From the NCBI GenBank assembly GCA_001599815.1, contig BCIA01000007.1, positions 930,001 to 994,000 on the forward strand: 64,000 nt of DNA, read 5' to 3'. This document shows positions 22,166 to 32,405 of this stretch, one piece after another. Origin of the DNA: Furcasterigmium furcatum (lineage: Eukaryota; Ascomycota; Sordariomycetes; Glomerellales; Plectosphaerellaceae). The number at the start of each line of letters is the position of its first letter. Position 1 is the stretch's first letter. The translations under genes were made by a program, and so were the position numbers. The notes beneath the pieces are model-generated. The model did not search any database. It was not told the DNA's origin and saw only the letters and a program-made list of their open reading frames with translations.

Positions 22166-23297
22166 CTGAATGGATGACGGGTCTTGGCGCCTTGGTAGTG
22201 ACTCGATGTTGGGCCAGGTCAGCACGCGGGGAACAGAATACATGGCCGGTCCGCCCATGCCGCCGTCCAGATGGGTTGCCTTTGGATTCTCTCTAAATGA
22301 GAATGAGGCCATGTCGATTTCTTGCAATCAAGATAGAGGCCATGTCAACTCCTTGGAGTTGAGTAAGAGGCCATCTCGATTTTCTATCGCTCGATCTCAA
22401 GTCTGCTGGTCGACATGGCCGTAGGGGGGGGGCCATCCTTTCTGCAACCCGCTTGGTCAGGTCGCCGTCGCCTTGGGATTAATAATGAGCAGGGGAATCT
22501 TTCACCTCGCCCGGCCTCGCCGTCAAAACGTGACTGATAGCAAGCCCGGGGCCTCGAGTCCAGTGACCACTGAAGTCGTCGTCACGCCCCAAAGCGGCAG
22601 GTGATGTCCCCTGAAGCTCCGCCCCTAGACCCCGCACTCCGGCGCCCAGCCGCTAGGGAGCTGCCCTGCCGGGGACCTAACGCTTTCCTCACTACAGCGG
22701 CCCTGACCAACTGACGTCACGGGCCGACTTCGCCCAAACTTCCCGTACCGTCCCACGCCCTTCGGTCTCGCGGCCTGCACCTCAACACAACCAACCCGCC
22801 AACCCGCCAACCCATGGACAACCCCTCGGGCACGCCATCCAGGCCGGGTAAACCAAAGAGATAACGTCCCCCGCCGGACACGGCCCCGACCTCGCCCCAA
22901 GACTCCAAAAGGCTCGGCGAACATCATCACGGCCTGCAATCATGGCACCATCCACCTCCCCGCAGGTCTTAGCTACCACATCACCGACGCATCCGGAAAT
23001 GTTCGCGTCCATCACCGACTTCTCGAAGCAATGTATTGGTTCCATCGCTGCGGATGCCTGCAGAGATCCTGGCCAGGTGGTTGGACAATGCCTTGTTGGT
23101 CCGGTCCCTCGCTCGCTGCGACCTTGTGCGGAGGAGCTGCGCGGCCGTTGATCGACGGGGAGCTCGAGAGGTCCCGCGTGGGATAAAGCAAGCTGCCTGC
23201 CTGTCTCTGCTTCTTCACGGGCCTCGTCCTCCCTCCTCCTCTGGCCAGCCTCCTCCTTCCACTCTAAGAGAAACCTCAGAAGATCGTCAGCGTCACA
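22166..23297. other. Intergenic region carrying a dispersed repeat; promoter of GGT gene
   Basis: About 1.1 kb. The first part holds the repeat described at 22225-22329 and a degenerate second piece near 22345-22390. The rest is GC-rich, with a short AACCCGCC tandem around 22793-22815, and ends in the leader of the gamma-glutamyltranspeptidase gene. No gene recognised. Confidence 0.5.
22225..22329 (+). repeat. Dispersed ~105 bp repeat, copy A
   Basis: Roughly 85% identical by eye to the reverse complement of 35292-35393. Shared blocks include ACAGAATACATGGCC, GCCGTCCAGATG and GAGAATGAGGCCAT. It may be a remnant of a transposon end. A weaker related block (GAGGCCATCTCGATTT) follows near 22360. 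Confidence 0.75.
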
Positions 23298-25056
23298 ATG
23301 GCCCTCCTCCGCTCTGCTGCCGTTGCGCAGCTGCTCCTCGCGGCCGTCCAGCCTGTGCTCGGCCAGGGGTCATGCCCCGTCCCTCTCGAGCCTCGCACGG
23401 GTGCCGTCGCCTCCGAGTCCGACATCTGCAGCAAGGTCGGCACTGACATCCTCGAGGCCGGCGGCAATGCCGTCGACTCCATCGTCGCGACCACCTTCTG
23501 CGTGGGCACCGTCGCCATGTACCACAGCGGCCTCGGCGGCGGCGGCTTCCTGGTCGTGAGGTCTCGCAACGGCACCTACGAGTTTGTCGACTTCCGAGAG
23601 AGAGCCCCGGCTGCCGCGTACGAGGACATGTACGTCGACGACCCGGACCAGAGCCTGTACGGCGGTCTTGCCAGGTATGTTCCCCTATCCGTTCATCAGC
23701 CTCACACGGGGCACCTCAGGCAGGCAATGGCTGACGGGAAGCGACAGCGGCGTCCCTGGTGAAGCCCGCGGCCTGGAGTGGGTTCACAAGAAGTACGGCC
23801 ACCTCCCCTGGAAAGACGTCCTGGCCCCCTCTATCAAGCTCGCCCGCTACGGCTGGGAGGTCAACGACGACCTCGTCTCTTACATGGACGGCTTCGACTT
23901 CCTGACCGACGAGCCGACCTGGGCCATCGACTTTGCTCCCTACGGCCAGAAGCTCGAGCTCGGCGACACCATCACGCGCAAGCGCTACGCCAACACCCTC
24001 GAGACCATCGCCGAGGAGGGCGCCGACGCCTTCTACAACGGCGCCATCGCCAACGCCACCATCGCCACCCTGCAGAGGCTCAACGGCACCATGACCCTCG
24101 AGGACCTCCAGAACTACACCGTCACCCACCGCCCCACGGCCCAGATCAAGTACCGTGGCTACAAGCTCACCAGCGCCACCGCCCCCTCCAGCGGCATCGT
24201 CGTCATGAGCTCCCTGAACGCCGCCAACGGCTACGACGGCTTCGACGACCCCCAGGCCGTCAACCTGACCACCCACCGCCTCGACCAGGCCACCCGCTTC
24301 GCCTACGGCCAGCGCTCCTCCCTCGGCGACCCCCTCTTCGTCGACGATCTCGCCGAGTACCAGGAGCGCATGATCTCCGCGGAGCTCGGCGAGGAGGTCC
24401 GCTCCAAGATCGACGACTTCCGCGTCTTCAACACCTCCTACTACGACCCCTCCGGCCTCGAGTCCCTCGACACCCCGGGCACCGCCCACATCGTCGCAGC
24501 CGACAGCTCCGGCCTCGCCGTCTCGCTGACCACGACCATCAACCTCCTCTTCGGCTCCCAGGTCATGATCCCCGAGACGGGCGTCATCATGAACAACGAG
24601 ATGAACGACTTCTCCATCCCCGGCGTCACAAACGCCTTCGGCTACGAGCCATCCCCCGCCAACTTCATCCGCCCCGGCAAGCGCCCCCTGAGCTCGATGT
24701 CCCCCACCATCGTCGAGACCCCCGAGGGCCGCCCCTACTTCCTCATCGGCGCCGCCGGCGGCTCCCGCATCATCACCTCCACCATCCAGAACATCCACAA
24801 CGTCATCGACCTCGGCGACGACGTCGCCTCCGCCCTCGCCCGCCCCAGGTGGCACGACCAGCTCACCCCCGACCAGATCACCTTCGAGTGGGCCTTCGAC
24901 AACAGCACCGTCGCCTTCCTCAACCAGACCGGCCACAATGTTGTTCACATCCCCCCAGGCCAGAGCGCCGCCCAGGGCCTCGTGTGGCTGCGGAACGGCA
25001 CCTTCGAGGCCTCTGGCGAGCCGAGGCAGAAGAACTCGGGCGGCTTCGCTGTTTAG
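23298..25056 (+). CDS. Secreted gamma-glutamyltranspeptidase (GGT)
   Basis: Model 23298..23674, 23748..25056; 561 aa, normal length. A signal peptide covers about residues 1-22 (ending PVLGQG). GAVASESDICSKVG and DSIVATTFCVGTV are typical of the N-terminal large subunit; LGGGGFLVVR follows. The autocatalytic cleavage point and new N-terminal nucleophile is Thr371 in DTPGTAHIVAAD, and the small subunit shows ETGVIMNNEMNDFS and GGSRIITSTIQNI. Many NxS/T sites suggest an extracellular or vacuolar glycoprotein. GGTs hydrolyse or transfer the gamma-glutamyl group of glutathione and conjugates. It sits next to a P450 in opposite orientation, so processing of a glutathione adduct is conceivable but only inferred. 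Confidence 0.95.
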
Positions 25057-25228
25057 ACATGATACCACAAGTAGATCCGCTCAAGAGATGATGACCATTG
25101 CGAACTTTTTACTCTTCGTGAATATTCTGTTTGTGTATTCTCTGAAAAGGAGCGCTGTGCATGTCGTACGTGTGTGTATACATATATATCATGCTCGCTG
25201 CGGCTATGCCTGCGGCCAATCCGTGCTT

Positions 25229-27066
25229 CTACGCGCTCGTCTCCGGCTTCACCAGGTCCCGCATCTCAAACGTCGCCCAGAAGTTGTTCTGCTTGACGAA
25301 CCACGCGTTCACCAGCTTCCACTCCCTCGCCGGGTCTTGGAAGTCGATCTGCGTTAACAAGTCAGCACGGTCCATTCTCTCACAGAAGCCACCCAGGTCA
25401 AAAACAAGGGTCAGGGAAAGGGGAAAAGTTCTCACCTCAAACCTCCTCAACAGGCTCGGCACCAGCTTGTAAATCTCCAGCAGGCTGATGTTCTTCCCGA
25501 TGCACGTCCGGCTCCCCATGCCGAACTGGAACATGTGCCCGTTCATCTCCTTGACGCGGCGCTCCTCCGCGGCGCCGGGACCGGGCAGCCATCGCTCGGG
25601 GCGGAAGTCATCGACGTCGTCGCCGAATATCTCGCGCCGGCGGTGGATCACCCACGCGTTGCACCCGACGACGGTACCGCCCGGCACCCAGCGGCCGGCG
25701 ATGTCGGCGCCCTGCGGCGGCACGATGCGCTCGAGCGGCAGGCCCGCGGCGGGGTGCAGCCGGAAGGCCTCCTTGACGCACGCGTCGAGGTACGGGAGGC
25801 CCTGGCTCTCGGTCCAGGTGACGAGGCCCGTGTCGTAGTCGCTGAAGTGGCCGCGCCGGGCGGCGTCGTCGAGCTCGGCGCGCAGGGCCTCGAGGCAGCG
25901 CGGGTTGCGGAGGAGGTAGTAGAAGACGGACGCGAGGGAGATGGCCGTCGTCTCCGAGCCGGCGAAGGCCATGCTGACGGCCATGGTCTGCACGAGGTTG
26001 TCGGACATGAACTCCGGCCGGGCCTCGCGGGCGGCGATGAACTTGGAGAGGAGGTCCGGCTGCTGCTTGAGGCGCTGGGAGGCCGTGGTGGGGAGGACAG
26101 GCTTCTTCTCCGAGGAGGCGGCGGCAGCGAGCTCGGGGAGACGCTCGGCCATGCGGGCGCGGGCGAAGCGGGCGACGGGGAAGGTCGAGTCGATGAATCC
26201 CCACTGCGAAAGCTTCAGATAGATGGGGTTCTTGAGGAGGAGCAGGTCCAGGAAGGGGATTTGGCCGATCTAGCCGCAATTAGCTTGAGTGAGTTGAGGC
26301 TGCTGCTGCCGCAGGGTCGTGAACTTACAGGCGCGACGTAGAGAAAGAGGTTGCCCAGGTAGGACACGATGCCGTCGATGTCCTCGTTCTTCTCGACGAA
26401 GCCGTGGCGCTTGCTGTAGGTGATCTCGCCGATGACATCGAAGGCGTAGAACTGGAGCCACTCGGTGAAGTCGCATCCCTCGGGCTTCCCGACGAAGAGG
26501 GTCTTCGTGCGCTCCAGGAACAGCTTGGTCGTGTTGTCGACGAAGGGCTCGTACTGGACCAGGGCCGACATGGAGAAGGCCGAGTTTACGCAGCGGCGGA
26601 ACTGGGCGTGAAAGCCGTTGTCGGTCGAGCTGAAGAGCGAGGGCAGGCGCATGCCCTTGACGACGGATTGTTGGACAATGTAAAAGTCCGACTGGGCGGG
26701 TGTGGTCAGCGAGGGCTCTCATGAGAGTGAGGTGAGGCCTGGGTGGCGAAGCAGTACCTTGATGAAGCCCTTGTTGAGGCCGTAGATGGTCTTTAGGGCC
26801 TCGGGGTCCGCGAAGGACAGGGAGTTCGGGCCGAGTCTCACGACATCGCCGTATTTGTCGTGGAGCTTCCTGTGGGTGATGTCTGGTCGGCGGCCCCAGA
26901 CATCGACGAAGCGCCACCAGTCTGTCAGGGAGGCGACGAAGGGGCCGGGATACTTGTTCAGGCCATTGTTGAAGCGGTTCTTGGTGAGCCAGGCGACGAC
27001 GGCCACGCCGCCGACTACCGCCCAGTTCTGTAGGATGAACTCGAGGAAGGACTCTGTGAAGTGCAT
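25229..27066 (-). CDS. Cytochrome P450 monooxygenase (microsomal)
   Basis: Complement of 25229..25348, 25436..26269, 26329..26691, 26758..27066; 541 aa with all joins at phase 0. An N-terminal membrane anchor (about 8-28, AVVGGVAVVAWL) precedes NKYPGPF. The I-helix oxygen-binding motif is AFAGSETTA (about 325-333), the K-helix ExxR is Glu391/Arg394 (KEAFR), followed by FRPERWLP and the haem loop FQFGMGSRTCIG with Cys480 as iron ligand. It resembles the CYP65/pisatin-demethylase-like fungal clan, but a family number needs alignment. It is an ER enzyme using a P450 reductase. It converges on the GGT gene with 172 bp between stops. A TATAAGAG box lies 117 bp upstream. Confidence 0.95.
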
Positions 27067-28255
27067 ATTGTTGTCGTCTGGGGCTTCGCCCGTGGTCCTC
27101 GTTGGGGTCGCTGGCTGCTCGAGTCGATAGAAGGGTGTATTTCTGCGTGTACAGGTGTCAGGTGGCCAAACATCGCTCGGGGCTCTTATACATAATAAGT
27201 ATGTATCAACATCCATGCATGATCCCTCCCCGCAGTCAATACCTCCATCCTCGGATCCGCATCTCCAGGGCGCAAGGGAAGATCATCTGGGCTGGGCAGC
27301 GCGGAACCGATAGTGGAGATTGGCTGTGAGACCGTTCCAGGAACATGCCCGCGGACAGGTCTCGCTGACCAGCAGAGCGCCTCGACGTCGGCAACTCGGG
27401 CTACATCATCAGCCGAGCCTCCATATGGACCAGACGCTGTTGGACAGAGAGGAGGGTGGCCCGCCCCTAGCCTCCTCACGTCACCATACGAGGAGAGCCC
27501 CAAACCACGGGCCAGGTACACGTATCGTCCCCTCATTCCCCGAGTCCCCAACTCCATGTGCCGACTCGCTGGGCCGAAGACGAGCTCAGCGCAGAAAGCG
27601 CTTGTCGATGCCCCACTCCTCGAGATCCGCCGTCGTTCCCCGTCACTGGAACGGAACTCGGCTCTCCACCCTCGCTTCCCTGAGGCTCGACATCCGTGCT
27701 CAAGTCTGGAGTTCAGTGCTCGTTCTCTCCCCAGAATGCCTCCTCCGTGCTCCACGCCGCTGGTGGAGAGCGAATCCACCCCCTGGTCCCCCGCAGTCCC
27801 TCGCTGTGGCTCCCATGGCCAAGACTCGACAGCGCAAAGGGGACGGTCCTGGTACGGCAATGGAAACGGCACCTGGCGCTGTGTCTGGGCGAGGCGGCTG
27901 CCGGACCTGGTGACTAGCCGCACCGCACCACACGACTTGAGGTCCTTACAATTCGGCAAATGCGCCCTTGAGACTTGCCGTGCTGTCGCACCACGAGATC
28001 GATCAACCATAACCAAATACTTTGATAAGCCAGGCCAAGCCCCTGACCACATGTCGGCATTTCTCTCATCGTCGACGCTACTCGCGACGAGACCTTTCGT
28101 CGCGGAGACGTTTCTTCGCGGTTGAATCTCAGGAATCCCGTGGCTCCTTCGGTGTTCGGCATCTCGCCGATAGGGTATCTCATTGAAGGCACTCCGATCC
28201 CCGTAACGCCGACCCAGCATGTAGCATCCGTCTCATCCTGCCGTCTCTGAGGTTG
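27067..28255. other. Intergenic region with P450 promoter
   Basis: About 1.2 kb. The first 130 bp carry the P450 leader and TATA box. A 344-codon minus-strand frame (27186-28220) spans the rest but has no domain, no coding bias and overlaps the TATA box, so I do not call it a gene. Confidence 0.5.
27183..27190 (-). promoter_or_regulatory. Likely TATA box of the P450 gene
   Basis: Read on the minus strand this is TATAAGAG, 117 bp before the start codon at 27066. Confidence 0.45.
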
Positions 28256-30183
28256 TCATTCATACAGCGTCGCGAACGCAACGAGGAGGTCGTCCGGAAT
28301 GGCAATGCCATCCTCCCTCTCGGTGCGCTCGGCTTCCTCCTTGATCGCATCAATCATGTCCCACACGTCGTCCGCGCTGCATCCCAGGTCTCGACCCATC
28401 CGCCGCAGGTCGGGGTGGTCGGATCCTCGTAGCTCCTTCATAACTCTCAGGCACTTCTCGTCCCACGTCGGTCCGACTGGACGCACCTCAACCTCTTCAT
28501 GCATCCAGTCGTCATCGTCATCTTTCTGCGTGAGAAATTCCTGGATGCTGGCTTGCACCTTCGCATCGCGCTCCCTCCACGCTGCCGCTGCCGCCCTCCT
28601 GGCCTCCTCCTCCCTGACGGCTGCCGCGGCTTCCCTCTGCTGCGCCCTTCTTATTTCCGCCGCTGCGTCCCTCGCGTCGGTGATGTTCTGTACGATTTCA
28701 TTCTTTGCCGTGACCAGGGCATTTTTCAGGGAGATGCAAAGATTGCACAGAGAGTCCCGCGACTGCTGTAACCCGTCAAGGGTATCAGGGTTGATAAGGT
28801 CCGCGAGTGTCAATATCAGGTCCACGATATTGATCAAAATTTGTAGAGAGGACCTTGAGTGGAACAGCCTGGGATCATGGGGCGGCCCTCGGGCTCCAGC
28901 ACGAGCAAACGCACGAAGAAGCGCAACGGCCCGAGGGATGACGTTGCGTGCTACGTCTTCTGTGCGACGCGCCTCGTCCCAATCGTCTGCGATGACTGCA
29001 GGGAGAAACATGTCCTGAATTTTAGTCAGCCCACCCGCCATCGTCGAGATCTCGTCCTCTCCCAGGCCCCCGGCGCGTTGTTCTGACGGATTCAGGCTTA
29101 TGCCGGTGAGTCCTGCGATGTGTCGTCCCAGTCGTCGTGCCGACTTTCTCCTGCAGGGCAAGAAGCCGTTTTGTGGTCCGGATGCACGGTCTATCCAGGA
29201 GTTGCCTTGCGCCGTCCAGCTCTTGTTGCCCATCAGGTCGACGATCTTGTCGATGCTCTCGATGCCGTCACTGTCGACCTCGGTCGTGACCAGCAGCTCC
29301 TCTGCTGTGAGGTCAAAGTCGGGCTCCACCTCTGTGACGGGCTCGGCCTGGTTTTCTTTGCCAGGAGCGTCGTTGCCTTGGGTCGCCTTATGATTGGATT
29401 TCCGAAGCCTCTTTCTAGGACGTTTCGGGAGCGACGAGTGATCCGCCTCCTCAGTGGGCGGAGTCTTCCTCCTGTGAGTCTTTAAAGCCGGGGCCGGTCC
29501 GGCGTGGTCCCCGGGATTGAAGCTTGCTTTGGCCGTCTGCTTCTTCCGCGGCGCGGTCTTGGTGGTCTTCCTGGGCCCCTGAGGGGATGGCTCCTGATCG
29601 ATGTGTTGTTGGGCCGAGGCCTCGTCAACCTCAGAGTCGACGGCGGCAGATTCATGGCTCTCGGGAGCTTCGACGTCGTGGGCTGTGGCGAAATCACTGT
29701 CATCCTCCTCGCCGTTGTCATCTTCTTGCAGTGGTTGCTGGACAGTCTCAGCATCGTCTCTTTCGGCGTCCTGGGCATCCGCATCGGCGCTTCCAGCCGT
29801 TACCTTCCTGGCGGGCGTAGCGGTCGAAAAGAAGACATTGGCGATTCTTTCGAAAGGAAAAAAAATACTATTTCCCGACTCTTCCTCTTGCTCGCCGCCT
29901 TGATCAATGTTCGGCTCGACAGATGACTGCTTCTCCGGCCGTTCGCTGCTATGATTCGGGGTGGCTGGTACCGTCCGTTTGTTCGATGGAGAAGGCTAGA
30001 ACCGCGGCGTGTTAGCCAGACAAGTCGGAAGCTCAATGGCTGAGCGCATACCGTTTGACGGGTTGAGGTCTCGGAGGTCTCGCGAGTCGGGGTGGCGGCC
30101 GGTTCGTCGTCTGCTGTGCCAGCCGTCGCGAGATCGACGGATCTCGTCCTTTTGCGCGTCGCCGCGTTGCTTGGGGGCCCCAT
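28256..30183 (-). CDS. Hypothetical protein with basic AT-hook-like patch and coiled coil
   Basis: Complement of 28256..29995 and 30052..30183; 623 aa. I do not recognise a family. In order: a Ser/Thr-rich basic N-terminus (TRKRTRSVD), a long acidic disordered part (EEDDSDFATAHDVEAPE and similar), a basic stretch GPRKTTKTAPRKK and PKRPRKRLRKSNHK resembling AT-hook or nuclear-localisation sequence, a hydrophobic helical region (LQILINIVDLILTLADLI), then an Ala/Glu/Arg-rich coiled coil (EIRRAQQREAAAAVREEEAR) and a charged C-terminus (DDVWDMIDAIKEEAERTERED). The whole 1.74-kb second exon stays open, which supports coding. The composition suggests a nuclear or chromatin-associated protein, but that is inference. 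A start inside exon 2 cannot be excluded. Confidence 0.7.
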
Positions 30184-30764
30184 GTCCGCTCAGGCGAGGG
30201 CCAAGGGGAGCTGGGCGTCGCTACATGGAGCTGGTGGGAAAGGCGAATAGTCTGGTCAATTGGAGTGTTTGAGCGCAGCTGAGATCTGTGAACGAAGGCT
30301 GGATGGAAGGAAGCTGCCCACCTTCTATGCTCTGGAAAGCAGGAGCTCCCAGCTAGTGCCTGCCAAATGGAGAGCTATGCCACACACTGTCCACGCACTG
30401 TCCAGAATAAACACACTTTCGAGACCCATTCCACAGTGCGAAGTGCCAGAGTCGGCTTCACTGGGCGCCGAACGGATTTCCTTCCCTTCGAGGTCATCTT
30501 CCAGGATATCACCACACTCTCTCTCCTCTCAACAGCCAACGCACCCTTCTCAACGACATTTCATGTCTACCCTGCCATTCCTGCCCCCTTCAGCCGCCAC
30601 CGAGAGGGGACCAGTCCGGACGATGCCAACTCAGGAGGCATGGGGATTGTCCAGCATTCCATTGTGGAGGAGGCGATCCCAGGGCCAGGTGTACCAAAAG
30701 GAATAAAATTGAACGCTATAAACTAGATTGAAGCAATGGAGGTCTAAATCAAGAGGCATCGTGC
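30184..30764. other. Intergenic region, no gene recognised
   Basis: About 0.6 kb between two minus-strand genes; short plus-strand frames show no domain. It presumably holds the promoter of the hypothetical protein gene and the 3' UTR of the secreted-protein gene. Confidence 0.5.
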
Positions 30765-31533
30765 TCAACAGGCCCATTGGAAAACAGAGACCTCCCAGCC
30801 CGAGTTATGGATCGCTTTACCCTGAACGATCTTCTGCCCCCACCAAGCCTTCTCTTGACAAAGGTCAACAATGTATTGTGTGCCATCGGCGATGCTGCCG
30901 AACGAGTTCAGCCACTTCTCGTTCTGGGACTAGATCGTAGAAAGGGCTCGTCAGCATCAAACACGGTAACCGGCCCGGATGACAAGACTCACAGTGTTGC
31001 ACCAGTAGATGGCCGATGACCACGAACAGCTGACGCGCGAGCATTCACCCGGCCCCAGATGAGGGTTCCCTCCGATTCTACGGAGGTACTTCATGCCATC
31101 CGTGATGGCACTCAGGTATGCGGAGCTCCTCAGGTAGACGTCGCAAGTGCGCTCCATGGTATGAAAGTCGGTGCGCCTCTCGATCTCCGAAGCATCGGAG
31201 AATTCGTTCAATGACCGCTCCTCGGCCGGGTTCAGCGGCTGTTCGGGGAAGTCGTCATCCCAGTTCGGGTTCAGCTTCAGAAGCTGGGCGTGGACTTCCT
31301 GGACGGTTCCCTTGAGGACGACAGTCTCGCCGCCGGGTGTTACTTGGACACTCCACTCAGGGACGACGATGGTACGACCCTTGAGAGAGCTTGAAGTTGT
31401 ATCCTGGATGACAGCAGCCATCAGGGTCTGAAGCTCGAGTTAGTAGGTGGGCTTGGGGGGAGGGTAACTCGCAGACGGGTGTGTTTACCTGTGTGAAAAG
31501 GGCAGCAGCCGCGAGATAGCACGAAACCCTCAT
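30765..31533 (-). CDS. Small secreted cysteine-rich protein (effector candidate)
   Basis: Complement of 30765..30929, 30993..31427, 31489..31533; 214 aa. Splicing joins a short signal-peptide exon (MRVSCYLAAAALFTQ) to TLMAAVIQD, giving a cleavable secretion signal of about 20 residues. The mature protein has six cysteines (110, 144, 149, 158, 184, 214), enough for three disulfides. The pattern ECSRVSCSWSSAIYWCNT, then FGSIADGTQYIVDLC and a terminal GWEVSVFQWAC, is one I associate with a widespread family of uncharacterised fungal secreted proteins. The third exon is short, yet it supplies the last two cysteines. A TATAAAG element lies 155 bp upstream. No enzyme motif is seen; a role at the plant surface is inference only. 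Confidence 0.82.
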
Positions 31534-32405
31534 TTTGAGTGCTGTATTTTTGGGGTTGTCGGAGTGCTTGGTAGAAGCTGAGGAGATGTGATGTGGGTGT
31601 TGTTGTTGAATCGACGATGCGATGAGATTAATGGATGAGTTGATGATGTGAAATGAATTCGATTTGAAGGCATCGTGATGGACTTTTCTTTATACTTCTA
31701 TTCCAACAACTGTGATCTTTGGGTGTTGTTCAAAAATAGACCCTCCCGAGCCTCCTTGACCGGGCATGCAGAGCTGTAGGGCTGAGCCGCCCAATGTTCA
31801 ACAGCAGAACAAGAGTAAGCCAACCGAAAAAGTTACGAGCATACAGTATTGGGAATGGTCACATTGTACAGCCATGGTTGGTTGGCCCTGTGCCACGGGA
31901 ACAAACCAAATCTGGATGCTCTGCTTACCCTGACTTACCGCATCAGTCCATCATCCCGGTCGGATAAGACTGCAATGACTGCCCAGCCACAAAATCCCCA
32001 TCCGATTCGATTGCCTGCCCCGGGCAGCGAAGGCTTAGCCCAGGACCAGGGGGGCCCTGCTCCCTGCATCGTGAGCCATGCTGGCGCTTGAACTGGACCT
32101 CGGCGTGTGTACAGCCTCATGTCGACCAACAGTCAGTCTCAACGCCGACTTTCTTCGTCTTGACGATGAAGTCCTTTCTTCCACTAGTTTCGAGCATGCC
32201 GAGTTCCGCCGCAGGCATGAAAGTTTGATCGAATGCGAGTTCGCATAAAAGCATCCCGCGTGGAGGTTAGGATGATCCCGAGGGGAGTCTCAGAGTCTCA
32301 GATGTGCACCAAGATAGCACACGATATGACTCAACAAACATCAGCATACTCTTCAGGATTGTTCACCATGCGTCAGTTTACGTGAGACCAGCAATCACAT
32401 TCACA
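31534..32405. other. Intergenic region, promoter of the secreted-protein gene
   Basis: About 0.9 kb between two minus-strand genes. It contains the TATA-like box at 31688 and repetitive TGTTGTTG/GATGA text just upstream of the secreted-protein start. No gene recognised. Confidence 0.5.
31688..31694 (-). promoter_or_regulatory. Likely TATA box of the secreted-protein gene
   Basis: On the minus strand this reads TATAAAG, 155 bp before ATG 31533. Confidence 0.45.

Noticed and set aside
23716..25068. 450-codon minus-strand frame opposite the GGT gene
   Set aside because: Same shadow effect; no domain and it ignores the GGT intron signals.
11859..27066. Complete secondary-metabolite gene cluster
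   Set aside because: No backbone synthase or precursor gene is present in the window, so only a loose neighbourhood is reported.
27186..28220. 344-codon minus-strand frame upstream of the P450 gene
   Set aside because: Random-looking Arg/Ser-rich sequence, no introns or domain, overlaps the P450 TATA box.
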